Positions 45,890-54,295 of a DNA stretch of 55,707 nt are shown here, one piece after another. This DNA is from Pseudomonadota bacterium. GTDB taxonomy: Bacteria > Pseudomonadota > Gammaproteobacteria > Acidiferrobacterales > Acidiferrobacteraceae. Where the stretch lies: positions 1-55,707 of the forward strand of contig JAKBUS010000008.1 of the NCBI GenBank assembly GCA_021841585.1. Direction: 5' to 3'. Below the pieces are notes generated by a model. That model was not told the origin of the DNA. It did not search any database and saw only the letters and a program-made list of their open reading frames with translations. Position numbers and translations under genes: made by a program. Within the stretch, counting starts at the first letter, position 1. Each line of letters opens with the position of its first letter.

Positions 45890-45898
45890 TGTTATAGT
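45890..45898 (+). promoter_or_regulatory. Extended -10 promoter of the ArsR-rhodanese gene
   Basis: TGTTATAGT is an extended -10 (TGn-TATAGT) with no clear -35 box. The start near 45905 is about 25 bases from the GTG start codon. Confidence 0.5.
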
Positions 45899-45930
45899 GG
45901 TCAAACGAAGACTGCACGGTCGGAGGCGGC

Positions 45931-46653
45931 GTGGCCGACACAATACAACCCAAGCGGCTGATATTCGAGCAGTTGGCGCGGGTCGCCAAGGCCCTTGCGC
46001 AACCCAACCGCCTCGACCTTCTCGAGGCCTTGAGCCAGGGCGAGCGGGGCGTCGAGGAACTGGCGCGAATCTGCCGGCTGTCGGTCGCCAATACCTCACA
46101 CCATCTCCAGATCCTCCGGGATGGCGGTTTCGTGGTGCCGCGCAAAAGCGGGGTGCAGGTCTACTACCGGCTGAGCGGCGACGAGGTCACGACGCTGCTG
46201 TCGGCCTTGCAACGCATGGGCGAACGCCATATCGCCGAGATCGAGCAGCTTGTGCGCCGACACTTCGCGACGATCGACGACCTCACCCCGGTCGGCCAGG
46301 ACGAGCTGTTACGGCTTTTGCGGACCGATCAGGTCGTGGTGATCGATGTGCGCCCGGAATCCGAATATCGTGCCGGACATGTCAAGGGCGCCATCAACAT
46401 CCCCCTGGACCACCTGTCCCGACAACTGCCGCAGTTGCCAAGGGATCATGAGATCATTGCCTACTGCCGGGGACCCTATTGTCTGCTGGCGTTCGAGGCG
46501 GTCCAGGCACTTCGCGCACACGGCTACCGCGCGCGTCGCCTGCAGGAGGGATTCCCGGAATGGAAGGCGCGCCACTTGCCGCTGATATCCGCCGCGGAAG
46601 ATCCCGGCCGGCAGCCGCCCGCTGTGACTGCCCGAGAGGACCACGAGGGGTAG
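45931..46653 (+). CDS. ArsR-family regulator with C-terminal rhodanese domain
   Basis: A 240-residue fusion. Residues about 10-95 are an ArsR winged helix (RLSVANTSHHLQILRDGGFV) with one Cys (Cys48). Residues about 120-220 are a rhodanese domain with Asp/Arg motif VVVIDVRPESEYRAGHVKGA and the active loop YCRGPYC (Cys179 and Cys184). Such fusions are thought to sense persulfide or thiosulfate-derived sulfur and control sulfur genes. The GTG start at 45931 follows GGAGG. The TauE/SafE gene upstream is the obvious target; the DsrE genes may be others. Confidence 0.93.
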   Translation: MADTIQPKRLIFEQLARVAKALAQPNRLDLLEALSQGERGVEELARICRLSVANTSHHLQILRDGGFVVPRKSGVQVYYRLSGDEVTTLLSALQRMGERHIAEIEQLVRRHFATIDDLTPVGQDELLRLLRTDQVVVIDVRPESEYRAGHVKGAINIPLDHLSRQLPQLPRDHEIIAYCRGPYCLLAFEAVQALRAHGYRARRLQEGFPEWKARHLPLISAAEDPGRQPPAVTAREDHEG

Positions 46654-46655
46654 GC

Positions 46656-46675
46656 AAAAAAGTGGCCGGTCGGCC
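46656..46675 (-). terminator. Weak terminator-like hairpin after the MFS gene
   Basis: On the minus strand GGCC-GACC-GGCC is followed by ACTTTTTTG. The stem is only four to five base pairs, but the T-run and position past the MFS gene, convergent with the regulator, make a terminator possible. Confidence 0.35.
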
Positions 46676-46774
46676 TGGCAAGGAATGAGCCGCCGGCCAT
46701 CGCTAGGCCGCCGACGGTCAAGGGCGGGCCGCTCACCGCGGCCGCCCAGGGTCCGGGGCCTCGATCGTTTCGGG

Positions 46775-48196
46775 CTAGCGAGACGCGCTCGTGCGTACCA
46801 GCCGTGGATCGTCTTCCATGCGCCCCTCGTGCGTCTCGGCCGACAAGGCCTCGAGCGACCGGCCACTGGTCTCAGGCAGGACTAACTGGGTCAGCAGCAG
46901 GCCAAGGAACGAAACGCCGGCGGCGAACATCATCGCCCCCTTCAACCCGCCCGCGTGACTGATGAAGGGAAACAAGAAGGTACCGACAAAAGCGCCAAGC
47001 TTGCCGATGCCGGCCGCGATCCCGTGACCCGTGGTGCGCCCGCCGGTCGGAAAGACCTCGGCGGGGATCACGAAGGTCGTACAGTTGGGCCCGAACTCGG
47101 TAAAGAAGAAACTTGCGCCATACAAGAGCAGAAAGGGCAGCGCATCGTGGGTCACGCCGGGCGTGAATGCGATCACGCCAAAACTGATCGCCATCACCGC
47201 AAAGCCGATCATCTGCAGGCGGCGATGACCGATACGATCCATCAGCAGGATGGAGGCCAGGTAGCCGGGCACCGCGGCCACGGCAAAGATCACGAGCGCC
47301 CAGGCCGTGCCCTGCACAAGGCTCGCGTGGGGCGCGAGCAGGCCTATGATCTGGGGGGTCGAGATGACGTTGCCGTAAAAGGCGTAGTCGAGCAAGAACC
47401 AGGAGCCGGCGGTCCCCAGGATCATGAGCAGATTGCGGCGGTCGCCGAGAAAGGAGCGCAGCGTCATCTTGCGCGGTTGCTGCAGGCTGGCGCCGGTGGA
47501 CTGGATCTGCCCCTCGGAATAGCGGGCCATGTCACGGGCCGCGGCCTCCGATTGCCCGCGCACCAAGGCCTTGTAGCGTGGCGACTCGGGCATGGTGCGG
47601 CGCAGATACAAGACCGCGAGCGGCGGGAGGGCGCCAAGACCCAGCATGATCCGCCAGATGATGTCATGGTCGAGGCCCGCGGCCTCGAGCGTGAGCGCAA
47701 CCACCGGCCCAAATACGAGCCCCAGACCCTGCATGCCAAAGACGAGCGAGACCAGTGAACCGCGCTGCTTGGCATTACTGTACTCCGACATGAGCACCGC
47801 GCTCATGGGATAATCGCCGCCGATACCGAAGCCCAGAATGAAGCGAAATACGAGCAACCACGTGAAATCCGGGGCAAAGGCGCACGCCAGAGCGCCTATG
47901 ACCATCAGCGTGGCCTCCAGGCCATAAATCGTCTTGCGGCCGATGAGATCGGCTAAACGCCCGAAAATCAGCGCGCCAAAAAACGCCGCGAGCAGCGAAC
48001 CGCTCCCCAAAAGGCCGATCTGGCCGGCGGTCAGATGCCATTCGGGCTTCAAGTACACGAGCGCCATGCCGATAATGAAGAGATCGTAGGCATCGGTGAA
48101 AAAGCCCATCCCGGCGGTCACGGCGGCGCGCATATGGAAAAAGCTGATCGGCGCCTCATCCAGCGCCTGAAGTAACGAGCGATTGTTTTGGGCCAT
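46775..48196 (-). CDS. MFS transporter, phosphate:proton symporter (PHS)-like
   Basis: A 473-residue, 12-helix transporter. The N-terminus GMGFFTDAYDLFIIGMALVY and FILGFGIGGDYPMSAVLMSE are typical of the PHS family, as is LDYAFYGNVISTPQI in the second half. The inter-repeat loop is GRLADLIGRKTIYG. PHS members move inorganic phosphate with protons; some relatives carry sugars or aromatic acids, so phosphate is likely but not certain. The gene is isolated, with a pair of tandem repeats upstream that may be a regulator site. Confidence 0.85.
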   Translation of the reverse strand: MAQNNRSLLQALDEAPISFFHMRAAVTAGMGFFTDAYDLFIIGMALVYLKPEWHLTAGQIGLLGSGSLLAAFFGALIFGRLADLIGRKTIYGLEATLMVIGALACAFAPDFTWLLVFRFILGFGIGGDYPMSAVLMSEYSNAKQRGSLVSLVFGMQGLGLVFGPVVALTLEAAGLDHDIIWRIMLGLGALPPLAVLYLRRTMPESPRYKALVRGQSEAAARDMARYSEGQIQSTGASLQQPRKMTLRSFLGDRRNLLMILGTAGSWFLLDYAFYGNVISTPQIIGLLAPHASLVQGTAWALVIFAVAAVPGYLASILLMDRIGHRRLQMIGFAVMAISFGVIAFTPGVTHDALPFLLLYGASFFFTEFGPNCTTFVIPAEVFPTGGRTTGHGIAAGIGKLGAFVGTFLFPFISHAGGLKGAMMFAAGVSFLGLLLTQLVLPETSGRSLEALSAETHEGRMEDDPRLVRTSASR

Positions 48197-48245
48197 GAGG
48201 CCTCCTTCGAAAGCGATCCCGTGATTGCGGGTGGATATACGAATT

Positions 48246-48289
48246 AGCCGGTACTTCCGGGACGTCTAAGCCGGTACTTCCGGGACGTC
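48246..48289. repeat. Two tandem 21-bp direct repeats upstream of the MFS gene
   Basis: An identical 21-base unit occurs at 48246-48266 and 48269-48289, so the period is 23 bases, about two helical turns. Each unit contains GGTACTTCCGGGACGTC. They lie 50-93 bp before the MFS start codon and look like paired activator sites, although they do not match a Pho box. Confidence 0.7.
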
Positions 48290-48478
48290 GGCCTTGAGCG
48301 ACCTCTCGATGCTACGGGCGATATATGACGAAAAAATGACAGGCGGCCTCGTCTGGCCACAGGCGGGCCGACGCAAGCCGGCGAAATCCGTTAGACTGGC
48401 GGCTTTTCAGAGGGGCGAGGGCACACCACCGGGCGGATCGGCGGGCCAGGGTGCGGGTACACTTTGTCGGAGGACCTC

Positions 48479-48829
48479 ATGAGTAGCTTTAACGATCTCA
48501 CGGAACGTCTCGCGCAATTCGCCAAGGAGCGCGACTGGGGGCAATTCCACTCCCCGAAGAACTTGGCCATGGCGCTCATCGTCGAGGCCGGCGAGCTCGT
48601 CGAGCCACTGCAGTGGCTGAGCGAAGACGAGAGCTACACGCTGTCCGAGGCACAACGTCAAGCCGTGAGCGAGGAGGCGGCCGACGTCCTCCTTTATTTG
48701 TTACGCCTCTGTGATCAGCTTGGTATCGACCTGGAACAGGCGGCGTGGGCCAAGATCGCCAAGAATGCCGTCAAATACCCCGCCGACAAGGTGCGGGGCA
48801 GCGCCCGCAAATACACGGACTACCCGTGA
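48479..48829 (+). CDS. MazG-like nucleotide pyrophosphohydrolase
   Basis: A 116-residue all-alpha NTP pyrophosphatase of the MazG/RS21-C6 (dCTPase) type. The metal-binding helices are visible: ALIVEAGELVEPLQW holds the ExxE motif, and VSEEAADVLLYLLRL holds ExxD. It likely cleaves non-canonical or excess dNTPs. ATG 48479 follows GGAGG by five bases. Its stop overlaps the rlmJ GTG start (GTGA), so the two are cotranscribed. Confidence 0.92.
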   Translation: MSSFNDLTERLAQFAKERDWGQFHSPKNLAMALIVEAGELVEPLQWLSEDESYTLSEAQRQAVSEEAADVLLYLLRLCDQLGIDLEQAAWAKIAKNAVKYPADKVRGSARKYTDYP

Positions 48830-49623
48830 ATTACCGCCACGCCTTTCATGCCGGATCGGCGGCCGATGTGCTGAAACATGTCGTGCTGCTGGAGACCCTG
48901 GATCTGGCCCTGCAGAAACCCAAGCCGCTATTCGTGCTCGACACCCACGCCGGCGAGGGCCTCTACCGCCTGCAGGCAGAAGGGGAGGCCGACGAGGGCA
49001 TCCGCCGCCTGTGGGGGCGTCGTGACGAGTGGCCGGCTTTGAGCGGATACTTCGAGGCGGTAGGGCGCTTCAACGGGACACGCTTGCGGGACTACCCGGG
49101 TTCGCCGCTTCTCATCTCCGAACGCCTGCGTCCCGAGGACCGGTTCGTGGCCGTCGAGGAGGCGAGCGCCGCCCACGCCGCGTTGCAGCAGGTGTTGCGG
49201 TCCCCGCATAGCCAGATCTTTCTGGGAAACGGTTATCACGCCTTGAAGGCCCTGCTGCCCCCCCGGGAGCGCCGCGGGGTGATCCTGATCGACCCCCCCT
49301 ACGAGCGCGTGACGGAACGAAGCGCGCTACTGACGGGCCTCAAGACCGCCTTGCAACGATTCCAGCAGGGGATCTATCTCGTATGGTATCCGATCAAGGA
49401 CAAGCGCGACGCCGAGCGCCTGGTGGCGGTCTTGTCGGCCCTCGGAGATAACCTGTGCGTGGAGCTGCTCACCTGGCCCGCGGACGTCAAGAGCCGCCTC
49501 AACGGCTCGGGGCTGCTTATCCTGAACCCGCCCTATGGCCTCAAAAAAAGATTGGGCGAGGTCGTGCCGACCCTCGCCCAGACCCTCACCCGTGACGGGA
49601 CGCCGCGTTACCGCATCCGCTAG
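48826..49623 (+). CDS. rlmJ: 23S rRNA (adenine2030-N6)-methyltransferase RlmJ
   Basis: A 265-residue class I methyltransferase. The N-terminus MNYRHAFHAGSAADVLKHVV is the RlmJ signature, followed by the SAM-binding region FVLDTHAGEGLYRLQ and the catalytic motif IDPPYE (DPPY). LVWYPIKDKRDAERL and SGLLILNPPYGL occur later. It methylates A2030 of 23S rRNA. The GTG start at 48826 overlaps the MazG-like stop. It converges with the DsrE-like gene, overlapping by four bases. Confidence 0.95.
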   Translation: MNYRHAFHAGSAADVLKHVVLLETLDLALQKPKPLFVLDTHAGEGLYRLQAEGEADEGIRRLWGRRDEWPALSGYFEAVGRFNGTRLRDYPGSPLLISERLRPEDRFVAVEEASAAHAALQQVLRSPHSQIFLGNGYHALKALLPPRERRGVILIDPPYERVTERSALLTGLKTALQRFQQGIYLVWYPIKDKRDAERLVAVLSALGDNLCVELLTWPADVKSRLNGSGLLILNPPYGLKKRLGEVVPTLAQTLTRDGTPRYRIR

Positions 49624-50132
49624 GGGTTGACCTCGATGTAGCCATGCTGCTCGAGCCAGATGATGCGCGCCACCGCCCCGGCGTTCACCTTCACATTGGG
49701 CAGCAACTGCTTGTTGCCCCAGTGATGGGCGCGCATGGTAACCCCGCACTCCTCGATGTCGACGCCCTTATGGAACAGGGCCTCGATCTGGCCGCGGTAG
49801 GGGTTGCCGGTACGCACATGCCGGAACTGATCGTAGGCCGTGTTGCTCAATAGCATGTAGCCATCCGCCCCCTGAAAGACCGCATCGATCTTCCAGCGCG
49901 TATGGTCACGCGTGAACTTCGCCACCATCATCCGCAGCTGCGACAGACCCACAGGCTCCTTCGTGTGGGGAATGAACACCGGGTGGTCCATATTGAAGAC
50001 CACCTTGGCGTGCTTCAAGCGCACCGGGATCTGGATATGGATCGTGTGCCAGTGCAGGTTCCCCTGGACGGCGAGCGCCGGAGCGCTCACCGCCAGAAAA
50101 GACAGGGCTGTCCATAACACGCCTTTTTTCAC
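49620..50132 (-). CDS. Periplasmic DsrE/F-like sulfur-relay protein, copy 2
   Basis: A 170-residue secreted protein with a signal peptide at about 1-21 (APALA). The mature part has the DsrE-like C-terminal block HKGVDIEECGVTM with Cys129, then NVKVNAGAVARIIWLEQHGY. Cytoplasmic DsrE/TusD proteins carry sulfane sulfur on this Cys; secreted versions are less studied. It is third in a minus-strand set after another DsrE-like gene and a porin, 26 bp from the porin, so all three may handle periplasmic sulfur compounds. Confidence 0.8.
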   Translation of the reverse strand: MKKGVLWTALSFLAVSAPALAVQGNLHWHTIHIQIPVRLKHAKVVFNMDHPVFIPHTKEPVGLSQLRMMVAKFTRDHTRWKIDAVFQGADGYMLLSNTAYDQFRHVRTGNPYRGQIEALFHKGVDIEECGVTMRAHHWGNKQLLPNVKVNAGAVARIIWLEQHGYIEVNP

Positions 50133-50157
50133 AAAACCTCCTTTTCGCTATCGACTC

Positions 50158-51594
50158 TCAAAAAAACAGGGTCGTCTGCAACGCGATGGTGTTGTCCTTG
50201 GCACTGGCAACGGCCGAGGCGTTGCCCTGGGCAATCGCGGTGCCAGCCGGCGTGGGTCCGTTGATGGCCGACAGATGCGGCACATCGATGCGGTTGAACG
50301 CATAATTCAATGTGATGCGCGCCATCGGCGAGATGTAGTATTGCACGCCCAGGGTCGTAGTCTTGAAGACCCGCTCGAGGCCCGGGTTGTTGGTCATGCG
50401 ATCATACTGATCGTAGCGGGCCTCGAGGTCCCAGTGCTTCGTCACGAAGACACCGGTCTCGATATAACCGCCGACCGCGGCATTGTTGGCGCCCGGGTAG
50501 AGGGTCTCGGTGCATAGGCCGTTGCTTGCGGTCCCTGGACCACAGGTCGGCTGGGTGCCGGAATACCCCGCCGCCGCCCCTGCAAAGGCCGCCGGGGACA
50601 AGATCCACCCCGTACCGCGCATCAGTTCCCCCGTCACGCGCACGGCCCCCGGCGTCATGAAGCCGCTGCGGTATTGGGCGCCGACGCCATAGCGCTTAAA
50701 GGTATAGTTTTGGCGGGTGTAGCCGCCGCCCGACTGCGCCACATCCAACGCCTGGTGCCCGAGATGGTCCCACACCCAGGCCGTGATACCGGCCTGATGC
50801 GGGCCCTTGCTGTGATTGAAGATATAGGACTCCTGCAAGCGGCCATAATAGCTCGTACTATTCGACTGGGCGTTGTAGTAAAGCGGGGCGCCGTTGCCGA
50901 CCATGGCCGCATAAGCGAACTGCCAGGGACCGTTGTTGAACCAGTCGAAGAGCTGGACGCCCTGGTCACGGCCGGCATTGATCGGGGCCGATTGCACGGC
51001 ATAGGCGCCAGGTCCCGTTGAAACCGCCGGCGCCGAACCGATGAACTGGTTCAGGATGAGCTGGGCGCTCACGTTCGTGAAGTTGATGTAATCGAAGTCC
51101 GGGATACCCTGCAGGACCTCCTCGGGGCCCGGGGTCTTGAAGAGGCCCACCCGCACACGCATACCCGGGATTTCATTAAAGGTGACCGAGGCGTCGGTCA
51201 GGCGCGGGGTGTAGCTGCCGTTGTCGTAGGTGTAGCCGTTGTTTCCGAACTCGGCCATGATGAAGTAGTCGATCTTGTTGCTGATCGGCGTCACCGTGCC
51301 GCGCACCGCGATGCGCGCGCGGAGCATGTTGAAACTGCTCATCGAGGTGTCCTGGGGGGCGACCTCATTGAACTTCGGGACCGCATTATTGAAAGGCACG
51401 CCAGCGCCCCTAAGGCCCGTGACCGCCGTGCCCCCGCTATCCTCATAAGTGGGCTGGATAAACCCGAAGAGATGGAATGGAGCGGCGATGCCGCTGGGCT
51501 CCGTGCCCTGGAGCTGGAACCAGTTGGTGGCGTGCGCGCTCCCCACGAAACAGGCGGCGGCCACCGCCGCCGTCAGCAACGACTGCTTTTTCAT
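50158..51594 (-). CDS. Outer-membrane porin (OprO/P-like)
   Basis: A 478-residue beta-barrel with a signal peptide (1-22, GSAHA) and a C-terminal Phe (ALQTTLFF) for BAM recognition. Aromatic-rich alternating strands run throughout: IDYFIMAEFGNNGYTYDNGS, then MRVRVGLFKTPGPEEVLQGI and FKTTTLGVQYYISPMARITL. The RLTDASVTFNEIPGMRVRVG region resembles phosphate-selective porin O/P family members. Substrate is unknown. It sits between two secreted DsrE-like proteins, so it may pass sulfur oxyanions or sulfur-linked material. Confidence 0.88.
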   Translation of the reverse strand: MKKQSLLTAAVAAACFVGSAHATNWFQLQGTEPSGIAAPFHLFGFIQPTYEDSGGTAVTGLRGAGVPFNNAVPKFNEVAPQDTSMSSFNMLRARIAVRGTVTPISNKIDYFIMAEFGNNGYTYDNGSYTPRLTDASVTFNEIPGMRVRVGLFKTPGPEEVLQGIPDFDYINFTNVSAQLILNQFIGSAPAVSTGPGAYAVQSAPINAGRDQGVQLFDWFNNGPWQFAYAAMVGNGAPLYYNAQSNSTSYYGRLQESYIFNHSKGPHQAGITAWVWDHLGHQALDVAQSGGGYTRQNYTFKRYGVGAQYRSGFMTPGAVRVTGELMRGTGWILSPAAFAGAAAGYSGTQPTCGPGTASNGLCTETLYPGANNAAVGGYIETGVFVTKHWDLEARYDQYDRMTNNPGLERVFKTTTLGVQYYISPMARITLNYAFNRIDVPHLSAINGPTPAGTAIAQGNASAVASAKDNTIALQTTLFF

Positions 51595-51661
51595 GAACTC
51601 CTCCTAGAGATGGTATTGCTCTTTTTAATCTTTTCTTATGTCGACCGGCACGCCTCGGCGT

Positions 51662-52111
51662 TTAGGGACGGATATAATTCCAGCCCTCGCTCTCTCGGCG
51701 CATGATCTCGATCACACCACCCGGAACCACGTGGGCGACGGGATTCAGGTCGGCCTTCGTCAGGTGCAGCTTCACCATCGTGTTATGACAGGCCGCGAAC
51801 TCGATGCCCTCGGCATGCAGGCTCTGGATCATCTTCGAATGCACGTTATTCTTCAAGAGCAGGCGTAGGCCGGGGCCAAAGGCCACGATCTCGATCTGCA
51901 CCTTGGTGGGCCCGAAGTACTTCAAGACGTTCGCCGCATTGGCCAGCACAAGCTCCTGCTCCTGGGCCGAACCATTGCTGATCTGGAACACGACGTGATG
52001 GTTTGCGAACGCATGGCTTTGCATGCCCGCATGGCTTTGCGCCGTGAACGTCAGGAACGCCAGCATGGCCAATGCTATCACCAACCGACTCTGGAACCTT
52101 TTATACATCAT
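51662..52111 (-). CDS. Periplasmic DsrE-like sulfur-relay protein, copy 1
   Basis: A 149-residue secreted DsrE-family protein: signal peptide at about 1-28 (AQSHA), then HHVVFQISNGSAQEQELVLA and VLKYFGPTKVQIEIVAFGPG, the DsrE fold, with Cys108 in IEFAACHNTM. The C-terminus VPGGVIEIMRRESEGWNYIR is like other secreted DsrE proteins. GAGGAG lies nine bases before the first ATG. It heads the DsrE-porin-DsrE set; an AT-rich inverted repeat lies upstream. Confidence 0.85.
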   Translation of the reverse strand: MMYKRFQSRLVIALAMLAFLTFTAQSHAGMQSHAFANHHVVFQISNGSAQEQELVLANAANVLKYFGPTKVQIEIVAFGPGLRLLLKNNVHSKMIQSLHAEGIEFAACHNTMVKLHLTKADLNPVAHVVPGGVIEIMRRESEGWNYIRP

Positions 52112-52138
52112 ATCGCGCTGCTCCTCTGGTGGGTTTTG

Positions 52139-52154
52139 ATAAATCGCTATTTAT
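52139..52154. promoter_or_regulatory. AT-rich inverted repeat upstream of the DsrE-porin operon
   Basis: ATAAAT-CGCT-ATTTAT is an exact inverted repeat 28 bases before the first DsrE start, inside an AT-rich segment. It could be an operator, perhaps for the ArsR-rhodanese regulator. Confidence 0.4.
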
Positions 52155-52155
52155 T

Positions 52156-52557
52156 ATCGAGTTATTATTTTGGGTCCCTTTGCCTGCGGTGCGCACCCGC
52201 GTCACGGGGCGGGAGGCGGCCAGACGCGAAGGCGCTCCCTATGAGAGACCCGCGAGCGTCAGGGACTGAATGATTTTCTGCCGCATCAAAAAAGCTTATA
52301 GCAAGAACGGTCCGGCAAAGAAACCTTGCGCCTCGACAGGCCCCTCCTCCCAAACCGGCCGGGGGATGACTATCAACCACCCCGTGGTAGCGATCGTTCG
52401 AAGATCGGGGCGCGGGCACGGGGATGCATGGTCCGTCCAGGTTGGCGGCTATAGCAAAATGACCCGGCGCGCCGGGGACCGGGACAGCGACGGTTTGCGT
52501 AAGTCCCGCCGATTTCTTAGGATGACAACCCTTACACTCCACCACTTCGGATTCTCC
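52156..52557. other. Divergent intergenic region between dsrE-like copy 1 and hemC
   Basis: About 400 bases with no convincing gene. The left edge is AT-rich and holds promoter-like DNA for the DsrE set. The remainder is GC-rich; one open frame continuing into hemC has no HemC features. A hemC promoter must lie here, but I see no consensus box. Confidence 0.5.
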
Positions 52558-53490
52558 GTGACGACCCTGCACCTCGGAACCCGCAAGAGCGCGCTGGCCC
52601 TATGGCAGGCCACTCACGTCCGTGATCGGCTCCTCGCCCTGCATCCCGACCTCAACGTCACCATCGTGCCGATGACCACGATGGGTGACCGACAGCTTTC
52701 CGGCCCCTTGACGGCCTCCGGGGGCAAGGCGCTCTTCACCAAGGAGCTGGAACAGGGTCTTAGTGAAGGACGCATCGACCTCGCGGTTCATTCCATGAAG
52801 GATGTGGTTGCGCAACTCCCGGAGGGGCTGACCATCGGCGCAATCCTGGAACGTGAGGACCCGCGCGATGCCCTGGTATCGGCCCTCAGGGTCGCCGGTC
52901 TCGACGACCTCCCGCCGGGGGCGCGAATCGGGACCGCGAGCCTGCGCCGCTCCTGTCAGATCCGCCATGGGCGGCCGGACCTGCACATCGAGACCCTGCG
53001 CGGCAATGTGAACAGCCGCTTGGCGCGGCTCGACGCCGGCGAGTTCTCGGCGATCATCCTGGCCGCCGCCGGATTGAAGCGCCTAGGGCTCGCCGAGCGC
53101 ATCAGTGGCTACCTGCCGATCAATGTGAGCCTGCCGGCGGCCTCGCAAGGGGCGATCGGGATCGAATGCCGACAGGCGGACGCCCAGACCACGGCCCTCA
53201 TAGCGCCCCTGCATCACCCGGACACGGCGCTGTGCGTGGAGGCCGAACGCGCGGTGACGGGCGCGCTGGAAGGGGGGTGTCGGCTGCCAATCGCCGCGTT
53301 CGCGACCCTCGAGGACGATCGACTCACTCTGCGCGCCCTGGTCGGCGAGCCCGACGGCAGCCGGCTTTTGACCGAGACCCGCCGCGGACCCGCCGCGCAG
53401 GCCGCGGCGATTGCGCGCGCGGTCGTCGCAGGCCTACTCTCACAGGGGGCCGGCACCATCATCGAACGGCTCCTGAAGGAAGGGGCGTGA
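52558..53490 (+). CDS. hemC: Hydroxymethylbilane synthase (porphobilinogen deaminase)
   Basis: A 310-residue enzyme that polymerises four porphobilinogens. The N-terminus LHLGTRKSALALWQATHVRD and the substrate region AVHSMKDV are diagnostic. The dipyrromethane cofactor Cys241 is in EGGCRLPIAAF. I choose GTG 52558 because it gives a normal HemC N-terminus; ATG 52522 would add 12 residues. It overlaps hemD by GTGA and begins the hemCDXY operon. Confidence 0.96.
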   Translation: MTTLHLGTRKSALALWQATHVRDRLLALHPDLNVTIVPMTTMGDRQLSGPLTASGGKALFTKELEQGLSEGRIDLAVHSMKDVVAQLPEGLTIGAILEREDPRDALVSALRVAGLDDLPPGARIGTASLRRSCQIRHGRPDLHIETLRGNVNSRLARLDAGEFSAIILAAAGLKRLGLAERISGYLPINVSLPAASQGAIGIECRQADAQTTALIAPLHHPDTALCVEAERAVTGALEGGCRLPIAAFATLEDDRLTLRALVGEPDGSRLLTETRRGPAAQAAAIARAVVAGLLSQGAGTIIERLLKEGA

Positions 53491-54272
53491 CGGATCTCGC
53501 CGGCCTTTACATCCTCGTCACCCGGCCCGCCGGCCAGGCCCAAGGCTTGATGGATAAACTCGCCGCAGCCGGCGCCAGGCCCTTGCACTTCGCGGCCGTA
53601 GAGATCGTGGAACCCCACGACATCGCCGGCCTCAAGGCCGTGGTTGCGGGTCTCGCCACCTTCGATTGGGCGATTTTCATAAGCCCCAACGCCGTGACCC
53701 GCGCCTTCAACCTCATGCGATCCTGGGGGCAGGACTGGCCACCGACGGTGCGCGTGGCGGCCATCGGCCGTGGCAGCGCCCGCGAGTTGCGGCGCCTCGG
53801 GTTCGGCGACATCCTGGTCCCCGAGGGGCGATTCGACAGTGAGTCGTTACTCTCCATGAGACCGTTCGAGGATATCCAAGATAAGTCTGTACTGATCTTT
53901 CGGGGGGAGGGTGGACGCGAGCTCCTCGGCGACACCCTGAGCGCCCGGGGGGCGCGCGTCGGGTATGCCGAATGCTATCGGCGCGCGGCGCCCTCGGCGG
54001 ACGTATCTGGACTACTGCGCGCCTGGGCCCGCCATGGTCTGGATGCCGTGATCGTGACGAGCGTCGAGGGTCTCCATCATCTGTATGATGCCCTGGGCCA
54101 GGTCGGCCGCCAGTGGCTGACGAAGACCCCGCTGGTCGTGGTCGGCATGCGCCAACGGGACGCCTGTCTGGCGTTAGGGCTTCAGGGCCCCGTCATCGTG
54201 GCCTCCGGCGCCGATGACGAGGCGCTCATCAACGCGCTGCTTTCCTGGCGTGCGGCAAAAAACCCCCTATAA
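53487..54272 (+). CDS. hemD: Uroporphyrinogen-III synthase
   Basis: A 261-residue bilobed enzyme that closes and isomerises hydroxymethylbilane to uroporphyrinogen III. Sequence conservation is low, as usual, but YILVTRPAGQAQGLMDKLAA and AIFISPNAVTRAFNLM, AAIGRGSARELRRLG, VLIFRGEGGRELLGDTLSAR, and YAECYRRA fit the family order. GTG 53487 overlaps the hemC stop, with AAGGAAGGGG upstream. A longer frame runs antisense to nothing and lies within hemC, so it is rejected. Its place between hemC and hemX supports the call. Confidence 0.94.
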   Translation: MTDLAGLYILVTRPAGQAQGLMDKLAAAGARPLHFAAVEIVEPHDIAGLKAVVAGLATFDWAIFISPNAVTRAFNLMRSWGQDWPPTVRVAAIGRGSARELRRLGFGDILVPEGRFDSESLLSMRPFEDIQDKSVLIFRGEGGRELLGDTLSARGARVGYAECYRRAAPSADVSGLLRAWARHGLDAVIVTSVEGLHHLYDALGQVGRQWLTKTPLVVVGMRQRDACLALGLQGPVIVASGADDEALINALLSWRAAKNPL

Positions 54273-54295
54273 TCGCCTAAACTCAAAGAGCCCCC

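Noticed and set aside
46955-47758. Plus-strand frame opposite the PHS-like transporter
   Set aside because: His/Gln/Gly-rich translation typical of the antisense of membrane-protein codons.
48246-48289. Possible start of a CRISPR array
   Set aside because: Only two repeats with a 2-bp gap; there is no spacer and no cas gene.
53166-53486. N-terminal extension of hemD
   Set aside because: It lies within the hemC coding region in another frame and lacks HemD features.
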